A stretch of 64,000 nucleotides of DNA from Symbiodinium kawagutii (lineage: Eukaryota; Sar; Dinophyceae; Suessiales; Symbiodiniaceae): NCBI GenBank assembly GCA_009767595.1, contig VSDK01012116.1:176134-240133 (forward strand). The letters are read 5' to 3'. Under the pieces are notes generated by a model. That model did no database searches, had not been told where the DNA came from, and saw only the letters and a program-made list of their open reading frames with translations. The position numbers and the translations under genes were made by a program. Position 1 is the stretch's first letter. Each line of letters opens with the position of its first letter. Below, piece by piece: positions 12,501 to 24,140 of this stretch.

Positions 12501-14257
12501 TGTCGTAGATGCAGGTGTCACCGATGCCGATGGTTCTGCCTGCTTGCTATCTTTGACCTCGTCCTTCTTCATCTTGACTTTTTTCTCAGCATCCTTCTTC
12601 ATCTTCTCTGAATCCTTCACTCTTGTTGCATCATCCTTTGCTTTCTGTTCAGTGTGCTTCTCTTCAGCTCTCTTATCTTCCTTTCGTTTTACTTTCGCAT
12701 CGTATCTCCAACCACTTTCCAAAGCCATGGTGTCCACTGAACTTGAACTGTCAACCTTTCCTAGATCCACATGAACCAGAGCCACCTCAACCTTGCCACT
12801 GGCACGTGTAGCTTCACCTCTCCTTTGCCTGTTTGCTTCCTTCTTGGCAGCCTCACCTTCCTCACCATCCTTCTTCTTCTCCTTCTCCTCATCGTTTTTG
12901 TATGTCTTGGCCTTGGAAGTCGTTGCATCTTTTGATGTTGCTGTCGTAGATGCAGGTGTCACCGATGCCGATGGTTCTGCCTGGTTGCTATCTTTGACCT
13001 TGTCCTTCTTCATCTTCTTTTCCTTCTCAGCATCCTTCCTCATCTTCTCCTGGTCCTTCATTTCTGCCACATCACCCAAACCTGTGTCTGGTGCAGCTTC
13101 ACATTTCTTTGGCCGCTTTCGTTCCTTTGGCCTGCATTCATCCTCCTTGGCAGCCTCGCCTTCCTCACCATCCTTCTTCCTTTCCTTCTCCTTATCCTTT
13201 TTGTCTCTCTTGTCCTTGGAAGTCGTTGCATCTTTTGATGTTGCTGTCGTAGATGGAGGTGTCACCGACGCCGATGGTTCTGCCTGCTTGCTATCTTTGA
13301 CCTTGTCCTTCTTCATCTTCTTTTCCTTCTCAGCATCCTTCCTCATCTTCTCCTGGTCCTTCATTTCTGCCACATCACCCAAACCTGTGTCTGATGCGCT
13401 TCACTTGTCTTTAGCCGCTTTCGTTCCTTCGGCTTGCATTCATCCTCCTTGGCAGCCTCGCCTTCCTCACCATCCTTCTTCCTTTCCTTCTCCTTATCCT
13501 TTTTGTCTTTCTTGTCCTTGGAAGTCGTTGCATCTTTTGATGTTGCTGTCGTAGATGCAGGTGTCACCGATGCCGATGGTTCTGCGTGCTTGCTATCTTT
13601 GACCTTGTCCTTCTTCATCTTCTTTTCCTTCTCAGCATCCTTCCTCATCTTCTCCTGGTCCTTCATTTCTGCCACATCACCCAAACCTGTGTCTGGTGTA
13701 GCTTCACATTTCTTTAGCCGCTTTCGTTCCTTTGGCCTGCATTCATCCTCCTTGGCAGCCTCGCCTTCCTCACCATCCTTCTTCCTTTCCTTCTCCTTAT
13801 CCTTTTTGTCTCTCTTGTCCCTGGAAGTCGTTGCATCTTTTGATGTTGCTGTCGTAGATGGAGGTGTCACCGATGCCGATGGTTCTGCCTGGTTGCTATC
13901 TTTGACCTTGTCCTTCTTCATCTTCTTTTTCTTCTCAGCATCCTTCTTCATCTTCTCTTGCTCCTTCAGTCCTGCCACATCACCCAAACCTGTTCCTGAT
14001 GCAGCTTCACCTTTTTGGGCTATATCTCCAGCCCCCTTGGCAGCATCACGTTCTTTCTTGTTGACTTTCTCTGTCTGGTCAGCATTCACCTTGGTCTTCT
14101 CGACAGCTTTTCCTGCATCTCCCTTAGCTTTTCTCTTCTCATCCTCGGCCACCTGTTTCATCAGCGCCTGCCTCCGCTTTTCAAAGGCCAAGCTCTCACG
14201 TGTTGGTATGCTGGTGGCTTTTGCATCCCTAAGTGCATCAGCTTCTTCGGGGGTCAT
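9565..14257 (-). CDS. Large multi-exon Lys/Glu-rich repeat protein, unknown function
   Basis: Start chosen at the ATG at 14257 (MTPEEADALRDAKATS). The first exon (14257 to about 11780) encodes a highly charged protein with about six near-identical 100-residue units containing KDQEKMRKDAEKEKKMKKDK, AEPSASVTPASTTATSKDAT and KKDGEEGEAAKEDE. Downstream coding-looking pieces on the same strand: 11680-11554 (SSAQEMLLEKSSTLASLDMV), 11440-11265, 11160-11045 (KERKRQYAAMRRAIYKEAKP), 10945-10810 (SWIQNQDVSEIDVEEKFVSF), 10740-10660, 10376-10101, 10076-9910 and a terminal exon 9867-9565 ending KKGGSNDGQSGDESM. The C-terminal half is mixed helical and basic, perhaps nuclear (inference). Exon borders are approximate. 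A one-base frameshift near 13397 interrupts exon 1, so the gene may be damaged or the assembly wrong there. Confidence 0.55.
12100..13990 (-). repeat. Coding tandem repeat, about 300-bp units
   Basis: The plus-strand landmark TTCTGCxTG recurs at about 12233, 12534, 12978, 13280, 13581 and 13883. Spacings are 301, 444, 302, 301 and 302 bp. The 444-bp interval holds an extra divergent stretch encoding VHVDLGKVDSSSSVDTMALE and nearby charged sequence. Near-identity between units implies recent duplication or gene conversion, and makes this region vulnerable to misassembly. Confidence 0.85.
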
Positions 14258-14336
14258 GGCACCTACGGCTCAAGATAGAACCCCAAACGCGGCTGGGAGC
14301 CAGAATGCAGTGATTGATGTTTTTTTGTGAATTTCA

Positions 14337-14520
14337 TCCATTGGGGTGCACAAACGACACGTTTTGACACGCACATGCTGGGGTGTGACCACCCCGACAC
14401 GCATAAAACGGCCTACCATTGGTGATACGTTTAGCAAACGGCCTACCAATGAGAAGCCACAGTTGGTTCCGATGACACGCAAATGACACGCAATGACACG
14501 CACCAACGGCCCTCAATTGT
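14337..14520. repeat. GACACGCA direct repeats with a paired AAACGGC motif
   Basis: Upstream of the Lys/Glu-rich gene, the word GACACGCA occurs five or more times, interleaved with two copies of AAACGGCCTACCATTGG (14406-14423 and 14436-14451). The second matches words paired at 4773-4827 and 24141-24185. This could be a promoter-proximal array, but nothing proves a regulatory role. Confidence 0.5.
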
Positions 14521-17500
14521 ATTTTTTTTGCCACCAAACCCCAGGTTCGTGACACAGCCTCGCAGCTAAAGTGCGCAACCCCAGATTTGGGATGGTCCTT
14601 GGTGGTAAGTCCTGGAAAAACAAATTTGATGTCCTCAAATATTTTCATAGGAAATGTAAAATAAATCTGATCATTGATCACACTAAAGCTATCACCAAAC
14701 CATCCCACTATTGCTCAACAGCTTCCTTATCATTTTGGGCATCCCGCTTGTCCGCTTCAATGGCTTCAGACTCACAGTTGCAATCCCAGCAGATGCATCG
14801 TAGTGGCTTAGCATCTGTCCTGGGCAGGCACGGGTAGAGTTTGGCCAACCATTCAACTCATACTAGTTTGATAAGGGTCATGTCGGAAGTAAACATCTAA
14901 GCACGTGGTAACTGTAGGTTGTCACAGCTACCACTGATCCCTGAGGTTGCACCAAGCAGTGTTCAAAGGTTTATCAGCCCGAAGTATCATGATGGGATGG
15001 TATGAGCGTTCATTTGAAAATCATTTATGGTTTGATCGGATACCCAAGCTTATGGTTTGATCAGATACTCAAACGACATAACCAATTGTTGGGCAACAAT
15101 CTATCACGCTACCCTTGATGTGGTGCAGCCTTCCCTAGCTACAAGTCAGGTAACTAGATCTAGAACCATTATGGTCGTCACGCTCGTATGATGGGAGAGA
15201 ACGGTCCAGTTCCATGGGAATACCTTCGAATACTACACACGACTCATGTGAAAGAAGTGCAGCCAGCCACTATGTACCATGGCCCCATAACATTGCAAAT
15301 TAGCCAACCGTAAAGTGGTCAATGACCAGCAACTCTGCCTAAGGCGAAAGTGGATTTAGGCTACAATGATTGTCAATATTGTTGATTGTATGCAAGTTTG
15401 CTTGATAAACACACCTTGGGCAATCATTGGAGGCGGATTATTCTCTGAATATAGTTTCCAGGGTATATTCACTTGTGGTTTATTTTGCTGATTGAGATCT
15501 TGTTGGATTCCCCAAAGGAAAAATGTGCCGGGCAACCACATTTGTAAATCTTGATGTCCTGAGTTACTCTGAAATTATCAGGTCGCAAGGAGGATAACGA
15601 TGCAATTTCTGTTGTTAATAAGATGGTCAACAATTCCCTGAAGGTATGACCTGAAGGCCACAAGTGAATCATTGACTCGTTCACAAAACGTATAGCCAAG
15701 AATCTCCGGTAGCCACTGTTCAATCTGTGAGAGCCAACAACTCAGACATACTTGGTCATTGCGTGCACGCCAAAGAATGTGCACGATAGGAAGGTCTGCA
15801 ACCCCAGGCATGAGCTGAGACTATTGTACTGTACTGTACTAGCAGGAGGTCCTAAAGGCAAACTGAGGGCCACAAACTAGCAGGGATAGAACGGTAATAT
15901 TTCAATTGCATGTGGAAAAGCGTACCGCATCATTGGACTGCATGGCATGAACTTGCAATGCTCGGATTTGCTGAAGTTACATCACACATCGGTGTTACAA
16001 ATCTCGATCGATATGGTTCCATCCGATGCACATTTTTTTCATCACAACTCTTTCTTTCAAAGCCGAAAGCAGAGAACACCGGACATGGGTATTTGTTTTA
16101 ATCAAACTTTTCTTGAGAATTTCTTTGTTCAAGATTCCATAGCTTATAGGTCTGATGTAAAAAAATGAATTGTTTCAACAACATTGTTGTGATATACCCA
16201 TTATCCGGACGTCAATTTTCTCCACCAGGTTTTCTTGGGACCTTTTCTCAAATCATTGAGAGACCCAAGGTGGTCGTGCCCACCCAGAGCACTGTACGTT
16301 AAATCTATATCCTGCCCCTCCGGTCTCGTCCCTCGTCCCTCGTTTCGGTACAAGGGCAGCCATAGCCAATCCGAATTGACGTGGATACGTGGCTGATCTT
16401 GCAAGTTCACGCTTGATCCCTGCCTTAGGTAGCAGGATAGTTGATGCCCACAAGGGGTCGCTGAGTTCACGATACACTAGCCGTGTGGATTAATTACATG
16501 TGACACCTGATTACACCGGATGACGCTTGTAAAGCAACTGTTGTCGTTTTACTGGACATGATCTTTCAAGCTTCATGGATGCTGTCCAGTTGCAACTCTC
16601 TTGCGACCAGCTTTGTCAATAGTCTTCCGAACCAGATCGACTTTGTTCCTGCATGCACGCATGGATGGGTAAATCAAGGTGACTAAGGGGTTGCGATAAC
16701 AACATGACCTCATTATTGATCTTATCCAATGGATGGTATCGGAATCATCCTCAGTGATTTGACTTTGATGGTTGGGATCCACGTGTAGCTAACTTCAATG
16801 ACTGCCAAACAGCCTACAATGGCAAACCCTTTCATCAGCCAAGGGCTGCTGTTTGACTTAGAGACGACACTGTACGTGCTACTGGCTGCTGATAGTTCTA
16901 TCGACGATAGCTTGGATGTCATCAATCACATGGTAGAAAAGCACCGCTTCAGTGGCAAGACATGAACGACTTGTGTGGTAACTGCCACACAATCCAAGTG
17001 GCAAAACCATTCCACAGGAGTGAACCATCTTGGATTGCAACCCATTTTGTCGCTTCATTTCAGACCCGGTTCCCTTCAATAATCCTCGGACATCCGTGGC
17101 CTCTCCAGGGCTGCACGCAGCTGTTTGATGTCCAGTGGGCGATGAAGGCTGGAGATGCCAGGAAGTGTTGACCATATCCTGAGGTTGTCATCGTGAGAGG
17201 GGCCCACGATGCTCCACACACTCATGGAGTTCAACCAATTTCGTTAGACTCGAACAATAAGTGAAATTCATTTTGACTGAGCGGCGTCGTGAACTTGAGG
17301 GTCGGAGACCCATATGACCCCATTGGGAAGGTCACCTTCCTGCAGGCAAAACACCACAGGTTTGCAGTACTGCACAGTTCTTCTATGTTGAAATGATGCC
17401 ACTTTGTGTTTCTGTTGGTGGCCCACGTTATGATGCAAGAGCCATGTCCTGGCACGAATGTAGAGCAGGAATTGCCTCACCGGATGCCAGTGGAACAGAA

Positions 17501-19230
17501 CCTCAGGTGAAGACGTCCAAGTCGCATTGAACCACATTGCTGAATTACGTTTAATCATTCAGTCTGACTGCCGCCAGGTGGCTGAACTTATGGGTTGCTC
17601 GATGGCGATATGCACTCCACGTCGCCAGGCATAGAAAAGACTTGGATGCGAGCAGGACATGTTGAATTATTTATTTCAGTACGGCAAAGCAAGTGGCACT
17701 TGATACTACTATAGTTCCTCTTCAAACCACCAATGTTGCCAAGATTCATGTAAAGCATTCTCATCGCAAACACGTTTGCCAGTTGCACGCACTTTGTTGC
17801 ATATCCTTCGGGACTCATCCATGAACGGCCAGTGGATGGAGATGACCTGAGAACGTTTGGTGTTCTTCATCGCTACCTTGTATGGGTGGTCCATCACTGT
17901 TGCTTGTTTGTTTGTTTGTTTGTTTGTTGGTTGGTTGGTTTGTTTGTTTGTTTGTTTGTTTGTTTGTTTGTTTGTTTGTTTGTTTGGTGTCTTTGTTTGT
18001 TTGTTTGTTTGTTTGTTTGTTTGTTTGGTGTCACGTTACTTGGATCCAGTGCATGCAAGAAGCAAGAAGACCCACGTGCTGCAGGGAGGGGCAAAAAAAA
18101 GTAGGCCTCCTTTTCGAGTGTTTCTCACCTGAAATATCGCAGCAGGAACACAGAAGGAACATTGTCCCAGGACACCCCAACATACAGTTTATGTCTAAAT
18201 CAAGTCACCGCAGCCAGCACGGCGATGAAGCCAACTGTTCGAAGGAAGTTGTGGTTCCTTGAGTAGATTACCTAAGGTGGACATCGATACTTTTGTTTCA
18301 ACAGCTGGTAAGGCAAGGCCATGCATATGTAAATAGCTTTCATTCAAGTTGCATCAAATGCTTTTCCTTGGAACCCACAAGACCACAAGGCACGACTGAG
18401 TTGACCTTCTCCACTGCATACTTCGACCTAGGGCGGAGCTGTTCGATTTGGTTGATTAATTCTTGTTCCAATGGCTTTGACTCTCATCATAGCAATGTGT
18501 TCTTCCTGAAGTTTGGGCAAAGTGGCGAAATCGTTGGCTTCATTCTGCGGTGGCAACGGAATTTGAGCTAGCCATAAGAGGATTGGCAGGAGGAGCCGGG
18601 GATTCATCACCTTGCTTTTGAAGGTGACTTCTAAAAATAATGTTGCTGTAGTTACTTGCCACAACGACCCTATGTTTGTGACATCAGGTGATGACAGGAG
18701 GCATGTGAGCCAAAATTTGTGGGGTACAGCAGTTCCACAGCCACATGATTCATCAATTTCATGAGAAATGAGAAGGACAAACTGCTATAGTTAACTTCTA
18801 TCCATCCAAATCCAGCCAAATCCCCCACACGATCTCAACCTGCTCACGGTTGAGGTGACAGAGCAGCAGCACTTATCTCGTTTTGATGCGGCCCAGGCAC
18901 AAAGCTTGGGGCAGATCCCCGCTGTTCCCTATAGGTAATGACTATCCAAGGGTCAGGAAAAAATGATACAATGCAAAATGTTTTGCATATAAACAAATGA
19001 TCTGTTAGCCATTTCAAATTCCTTGGATCAACCAGCATCCGGCATCACTATTGGAAGCCGCTCTTCCAGAAAATATTTCCTCAAAGCCCTTTATCAACAA
19101 GTGCTTGTTTTTTTCAAGTTTTTGAAATGGTTATTCGAAATAGTTGTTTCAGTATGGTACAGTACTGAGAAATGATTGGTGGGATATCAACATACAAAAA
19201 GTCCTTGGGCCGAGAGAAAACAATGGAATA
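14521..19230 (-). other. Scattered minus-strand exon-like fragments, no complete gene
   Basis: Protein-like minus-strand segments: 15578-15811 (GYTFCERVNDSLVAFRSYLQ), 16201-16470 (NDLRKGPKKTWWRKLTSG), 17231-17340 (KVTFPMGSYGSPTLKFTTPL), 17700-17820 (GYATKCVQLANVFAMRML) and 18440-18560 (NEANDFATLPKLQEEHIAMM). They may be exons of one or more genes between the two large minus-strand genes, or remnants of mobile elements. I recognise no domain and could not connect them. The rest is non-coding as far as I can see. Confidence 0.3.
17903..18029. repeat. TTTG microsatellite
   Basis: About 30 TTTG units with short interruptions (a GTTGG patch near 17930 and GGTGTC near 17990). It creates artefactual LFVC-repeat frames on the plus strand and NKQT frames on the minus strand, which are not called as genes. 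Confidence 0.95.
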
Positions 19231-22200
19231 CTACTTCTTGGCCTTTTTGGCTTTACGCTTAGGAGATGGTTTCGAAGCCGTTTTGGGCAAAGCTTTTGCT
19301 GTCCCTTGTGAAACTTGTTCTTGTTTTCCCTTGCCAAACCTCTTCTGGATCTCAGCCAACTTCAAGTGGGCTTCTTCGCTGAACCCTTTCTCAGACGCTT
19401 GGCCCCTTAGATGCAGGACTTACATATTAATGCTTAAAGCGGCACTGCACACAGTCGGATAAGGATGGCACCCACTGCACACAAGTTCACTCAGTAGATA
19501 TGTACCCAGCACTTAGCAAAAACTTTTGAGGTACGACAGTAAATTTGGAAAGCCACAATGATCGAAATAATCATGCGATAATCATGGATGCAGCCAGTTC
19601 TTACCAAGGGACTTTGTCCACAGTTGTGTCCCATCAGGTGCAATCCATTTCTTGTATAGTTGACCCGCTGCTTTACCTTCAAGACGACGTCGTATTTCGC
19701 ACGTCCACCCGTCCTGCGCATCATCGACCCGGCACAGAAGATCGTATTTCCTTAGTTACCCCACTGATTGTCACCATTGAGGATTGCAGTTTGTTTGCTA
19801 AGTCAGCGTAGTTTTGAATGATCAGTCTGAGAAACAAACTCAAAAATGCAAAATGATATATCGAGACAGGGTTCGCCTGGCTTACTCTGGATTTCTTTTT
19901 CTCCCGTCGTTGGTTGATAAGAGCCAATTGTTCAGCTGGAGTTGGTAGCTGCCCCCCAGCTTGATTTAAAGCTGCTTGCTGACATCGACTGATAGTCAGA
20001 GCATATGAATTTTTACTGAAGTCACTGAAGTCCTGAAACTTTTCTCGGTGTACCATCGACTTGCTGTGTTTTTGACTTCCTTCTTCGGCCTGAGCAATGA
20101 TCAAAGGATTTGTTTTAGCAGCAAAAGCAAACACAAACGGAAAGTGAAAGTACAGTACATATGTTAAGGTGTTCTAAGATGTTTAATTCTGGATGCCGTG
20201 GCATTTGGCAGTTCAAGATGAAATCACTCGTTGCAGTGTTGACTTGACTCAGTTGAAGAGATAGGTGCATAGAAAGCCATGTCCATTCAGCCTGAAAGAA
20301 CCTGACCCTCCAACATGCAGGCCTGCTCCTCCTTCCGAGTTTCTTTGGCAGAGGCGGCAGAGGGTGGAGTTGGCTCCACCATCGGTACACCTGAGAGTGG
20401 GTAAGCGAATGAACTGGGATGAATGAAAGTTATGATGACAGCGGCTAGGGGTTCCATTGATCAGCCCACGGTCAACCAAACCAAAGGATCAGCATACTTT
20501 TAAATTTTTAGTTCAAGTTGGTAAAAAGTGCAGAAAACTAGCTAAGGGAGAAACCTATATAACTGCAAGTTGTTGCACTCACAATCCATCCCCTCGCATG
20601 TAGCAGCATCAACGTTAGCCAAAGTACTGGAAGACTTCTTTCGGATCCGCTTTGCTGGCTGCAATGTTGTCTCGCTCTTCTCATCTTTAGCGTCGCATTC
20701 CTTCTTCCGCTTCTTTGACTGCAGGATGTCAGTGATGAACGACAGGAACTGTTTTTCTGGGTTAATCTTTCTGTCATCACCCTTGTCCACAGGAGCCACA
20801 CCCGCAAACAAAGCTTCTTGGATTGTCAAGTCTGGAAACAATCCATGGCAGTAGTCCCAGTAGCATTTCATGTGGGCAGCGTCCATTTCTGCTAGCACGC
20901 TTGCTCTATCAGCATGTTGTTTTAACTCCCTGAATTCCCTCAACCTTGCCTCGTTGTTCATTTCCTTCTCGGCCTCCTCAGAGCTGGAGTCAGAAGTAGA
21001 TGATGTTGAGGTTGAAGATGTTGACGACGAACTCTCAGACTCAGCCTCGCTCATGCCCTTCTCTTTACCTTCTTCGTTATCAGCCTCCTGTTTGTCGACC
21101 TCCTTCTCTTCACTCTTCTCCTCATCACTTGCTTCGTCCTTCTCATTTGTGTTTGTTTTGTCCTTTTGCTTCTCTTCATCTTCAAATGCATCTTTATCTT
21201 CACTTGCTTTGCCTCTCTTGCGTTCTTCTACGTTACTTGTGCCTTCCTCAGAGTCACTCGCTTTGTGCTCTTCATCCTCTTCTTCTCGGCTCTTCTCTTC
21301 ATCATCCTCGCTTGCTTCTCCTGAATTATCTTGTTTATATTGAGTCTTGTCATCCTCATCATGATGGTCACGGTTGGTGACATTTGCTCCATTTTTTTCT
21401 TCTTCACACTTCTCTTCATCATCATCATCCTCATCATCGCTGTCTTCCTTCTCACTCTGTTCTTCTTCGGCCTTCTGGTCATCTTCTCTTGCTTTGTCAT
21501 CTTGAGGGCTCGTTTGTTCAGACATCTCCTCGTCCTCGCTTGTCGCGTTCTTCGTTTGTGGGTTCTCCGTGTTCTTCTCATCATCCTCACTTTCTTCATC
21601 TTGCGTCTGTGAATCTTGACCCTTCTCCTCGCCCTCACTTTCTGTGTCTTTAATCTTTGGATCTTCACTCTTCACCTTCTCATCATCCTCGCTATCTGCA
21701 TCTATCTCACCCTCACTTTCTGTGTCTTTAATCTTTGGATCTTCATTCTTCACCTTCTCACCCTCACTTTCTCCATCTATCTCATCCTCACTCTCTCGGT
21801 CCTTAATCTTTGGATCTTCATTCTTCACCTCCTCATCCTCACTTTCTGTGTTTTTCATCTGTGAATTCTCGTTATCGACCTCATCCTCAGTATCCTCACT
21901 TGAGCTGTCCTCATTCTGTTGAGGGTCTCTTCGAGTCGTGCTTTTCTTTTCATCCTCGCTTGTTTCAACCTTCTGGTTATCTTCAGTTGTGTCCTCATTC
22001 TCACTTTCTTTATCTTTCCCTTTCAGGTCTTCCGTGTCTTCCTCTGGCTGAGCCTCACCTACTTTCTCATCTTCAGCCTCGCTTTCTTCACTCGACATCT
22101 CCTCATCTCCCTTTCCGTCGTTCTCGTGATGATGGTCCCTTCCTTTGCTTTGTTGTTCTTCTTCCTTGCTCTTTGCCTCTTCATCCTCACTCACCTCAGC

Positions 22201-23730
22201 GTCATCTCTTTGGTTTGTCTCTTCCTCATCTGTCTTGTTTGTTTCCTCGTCATTGCTTGCTTCATCTGCTGCATGCTCCTGGGCCTCATCCTCTTGTTGG
22301 ACCCATCCACCTACAAACGAGGTTTCGCCGTCATCATCTGATTGGGCGATGTTTGCCAACTCCTTCTGGGGCAGTCTTTCCTTTGGGCAGCTTTCATCTT
22401 CACTTGAGCTTGGTGTCGGTGGTGTCTTGTTCATCCACGTTTTCTCCTGGCAGAATGAAGGGGTGGCTGGCTCAGAATTAAGTTAAATAGAATTTAGTGT
22501 CGAGCCGACTGGGGAAAACGCATTCTTCCTTCACCCCCGTCACCAGGCTGTCCTTGCTTTTGTTTCCATTGTCCCTCTTCTCTTCATCTTCAGCTTCATT
22601 GGGTTCCTCCTGTGGCCAGCTAGCAAAGGGGAACACACATATCTATCTATACCTGGTAGCCTGGTACACCCTGCAGTTTAATTAGCATCATTATGCATGC
22701 GAGTCTCCATACATGAATGTCAACATGGGATGCTCCTCATCATCAGTACGGGCTTCAGATTCAGATGCTTCTTCGACACCAGGGGCAGGAATAGTCTTGG
22801 TCGTCTTAGAGCCAGGCAAAATGACACCACACTGCTTCCTTGGCACGGGTGTTGTAGCACTCCATCAAAGATGATGTTTTTCTTAACTTAACTACTGGTT
22901 GGTGCGTGCTGTCCCTCGACAATGGTTATGATCCAATGCCACGGGGCATGTCGTTCTCATCAAGCGGGGGTACCTCATCAAAGTCCATAGCCAACGTCTC
23001 CAGCTGGTCCATTGATGACCTGGGCGGCTAAGAGAATTGGCAAGTGGAACTTGATGTTTCCTGAAACAAAATTGGAACAGAAACACCCATTTAATCCCCA
23101 AAGGCCTCCACCAAAAAGAATGACCACTGTTATTACAAGATACCCTTTGGATTGGGAAGCTGATGGCGAGCTGTAGAAACTGCCCCGGCGTTGTGCCCTC
23201 GCATGCTTCAAGAGGATATCATGGCATTGGAACGCCTCGGATTGACTTCAAAAAAAACCATGAAGCACTCCATTCGCCATTAGCAATCAGGTTCATAAAA
23301 CATAATGTCATGCTTTTGAGACACCAACAACTTGTTCAGGTAGGCTACCTGCTCACGTACCCAATTTTCCAGAGCATCACGAGAGAGAAGTCTTCCTTAG
23401 CATCTTTAGTTCCAGAAAGGCATCCAAGAAATAAATAGTTCTTGCAGGCGCTAAGTGCCAAAAGCCCTTTGGTGATCGTGTGGGAAAGTAAATCAAACTG
23501 AATTGCTAAGCAAGCTAGGTATCCTATTTTTTTCTTGGTTGCAATCTTTTGGACTGCCAGCCGTACCTGACCTTCACGGGGCACCTTGGAAAGACCAGAC
23601 TTCTGAAAGGCAGATCGTAGCCAATTATTACCCTTTGCACGGAGGTCGCCGCCCGCCACCAAGTCCTGCTCCCCCGACACATCAGGGACTTTCTCCAACA
23701 TCAGGGATACAAGTTTCCTGAGGCCAATGA
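19231..23730 (-). CDS. Multi-exon gene: acidic domain, MBD-like exon, Lys-rich tail
   Basis: Coding-looking minus-strand pieces in order: 23725-23545 (RAKGNNWLRSAFQKSGLSKV), 23460-23350, 23030-22935 (QLETLAMDFDEVPPLDEND), 22850-22715 (acidic), 22625-22510 (EEPNEAEDEEKRDNGNKSKD), the 630-residue acidic exon 22434-20569, a piece near 20300-20170, 20100-19890 (SKNSYALTISRCQQAALNQA), the MBD-like exon 19751-19614 and the C-terminal exon 19412-19231 ending KRKAKKAKK with a TAG at 19231. An acidic low-complexity region plus a methyl-DNA-binding-like module and a basic tail suggests a chromatin protein (inference). The true start is not determined and some pieces may belong to a second gene. Confidence 0.5.
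19614..19751 (-). CDS. MBD-like exon
   Basis: After an acceptor ending AACTAAG, the frame reads KYDLLCRVDDAQDGWTCEIR followed by RRLEGKAAGQLYKKWIAPDG and TQLWTKSLG, then a donor GTAAGA. The spacing GW-x-E-x-R-R-x-x-G-x-x-A-G-x-x-Y-K-x-W-x-x-P-x-G-x-x-x-x-x-K-S matches the methyl-CpG-binding / TAM fold pattern: the GW start, Arg-rich first strand, 'AG-x-x-x-x-W/Y' strand, PDG turn and KS after the next strand. Structure prediction or an HMM search would decide. Whether it binds methylated DNA cannot be told from sequence alone. Confidence 0.5.
20542..22434 (-). CDS. Acidic low-complexity exon (630 residues)
   Basis: The frame begins MNKTPPTPSSSEDESCPKER. It is dominated by Glu, Asp, Ser and Lys for about 470 residues, with imperfect repeats of the form 'SEDEEVKNEDPKIKDTES'. 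It then becomes normally complex: DAAHMKCYWDYCHGLFPDLT, PEKQFLSFITDILQSKKRKK and a basic KRIRKKSSS segment. The last residues after about NVDAATCEG are probably intronic read-through. Antisense Ser/Leu/Phe-rich frames over the same bases are shadows. Acidic tracts followed by a basic cluster are common in histone or chromatin-handling proteins, but no specific function is claimed. Confidence 0.65.
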   Translation of the reverse strand: MNKTPPTPSSSEDESCPKERLPQKELANIAQSDDDGETSFVGGWVQQEDEAQEHAADEASNDEETNKTDEEETNQRDDAEVSEDEEAKSKEEEQQSKGRDHHHENDGKGDEEMSSEESEAEDEKVGEAQPEEDTEDLKGKDKESENEDTTEDNQKVETSEDEKKSTTRRDPQQNEDSSSEDTEDEVDNENSQMKNTESEDEEVKNEDPKIKDRESEDEIDGESEGEKVKNEDPKIKDTESEGEIDADSEDDEKVKSEDPKIKDTESEGEEKGQDSQTQDEESEDDEKNTENPQTKNATSEDEEMSEQTSPQDDKAREDDQKAEEEQSEKEDSDDEDDDDEEKCEEEKNGANVTNRDHHDEDDKTQYKQDNSGEASEDDEEKSREEEDEEHKASDSEEGTSNVEERKRGKASEDKDAFEDEEKQKDKTNTNEKDEASDEEKSEEKEVDKQEADNEEGKEKGMSEAESESSSSTSSTSTSSTSDSSSEEAEKEMNNEARLREFRELKQHADRASVLAEMDAAHMKCYWDYCHGLFPDLTIQEALFAGVAPVDKGDDRKINPEKQFLSFITDILQSKKRKKECDAKDEKSETTLQPAKRIRKKSSSTLANVDAATCEGMDCECNNLQLYRFLP

Positions 23731-24140
23731 GATGGATGACCCAGGGATCGAATTAGTGAACCAAATTAGTCAAGGTTCCTTGTATCGGACTTCATTCGTT
23801 GAGGCGGCATGGCAAAGAGCGCACGCAATGCCAAAGGTTCCGAAATTGGTGATAGAACCAAAGTAAGGGATATGAACCCCCAGGATATAATGTGATATTG
23901 CTATGGATTGATATGGTATATGAATTGGTTTGATCTATGACATCATCCCACTGTGATATATCGTGTAGCACATCTCCACCCACAGCCTGGTGGCCACCTC
24001 CCCTGAGCCGCCGCAGGCTGCGTGTCTTGGGCATCTCTGGTCTGTGGCTCTTCAGTGGTCCTTCGGTGGTACTTCAGTAGTGGCTTTGGACCCATCATGA
24101 TCCATCACCTTACATTCTAGATCTGAACATCTTAAGAAAC

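Noticed and set aside
14255..14275. CTACGGCTCAAG / CTTGAGCCGTAG next to the ATG of the Lys/Glu-rich gene, a possible relict dinoflagellate spliced-leader sequence
   Set aside because: Only 6-8 base matches to the leader, in the wrong order and orientation for a retroposed leader; likely chance.
11890..14330. Long plus-strand Ser/Phe/Leu-rich frames
   Set aside because: Antisense shadows of the Lys/Glu-rich repeat; the minus strand has the start, the continuing exons and the sensible composition.
17832..18262. Cys/Phe/Val-rich and NKQT-repeat proteins
   Set aside because: Translations of the TTTG microsatellite.
21000..22486. Long plus-strand hydrophobic frames opposite the acidic exon
   Set aside because: Complement of GAA/GAT-rich codons gives Phe/Leu/Ser runs; no start context or splicing support.
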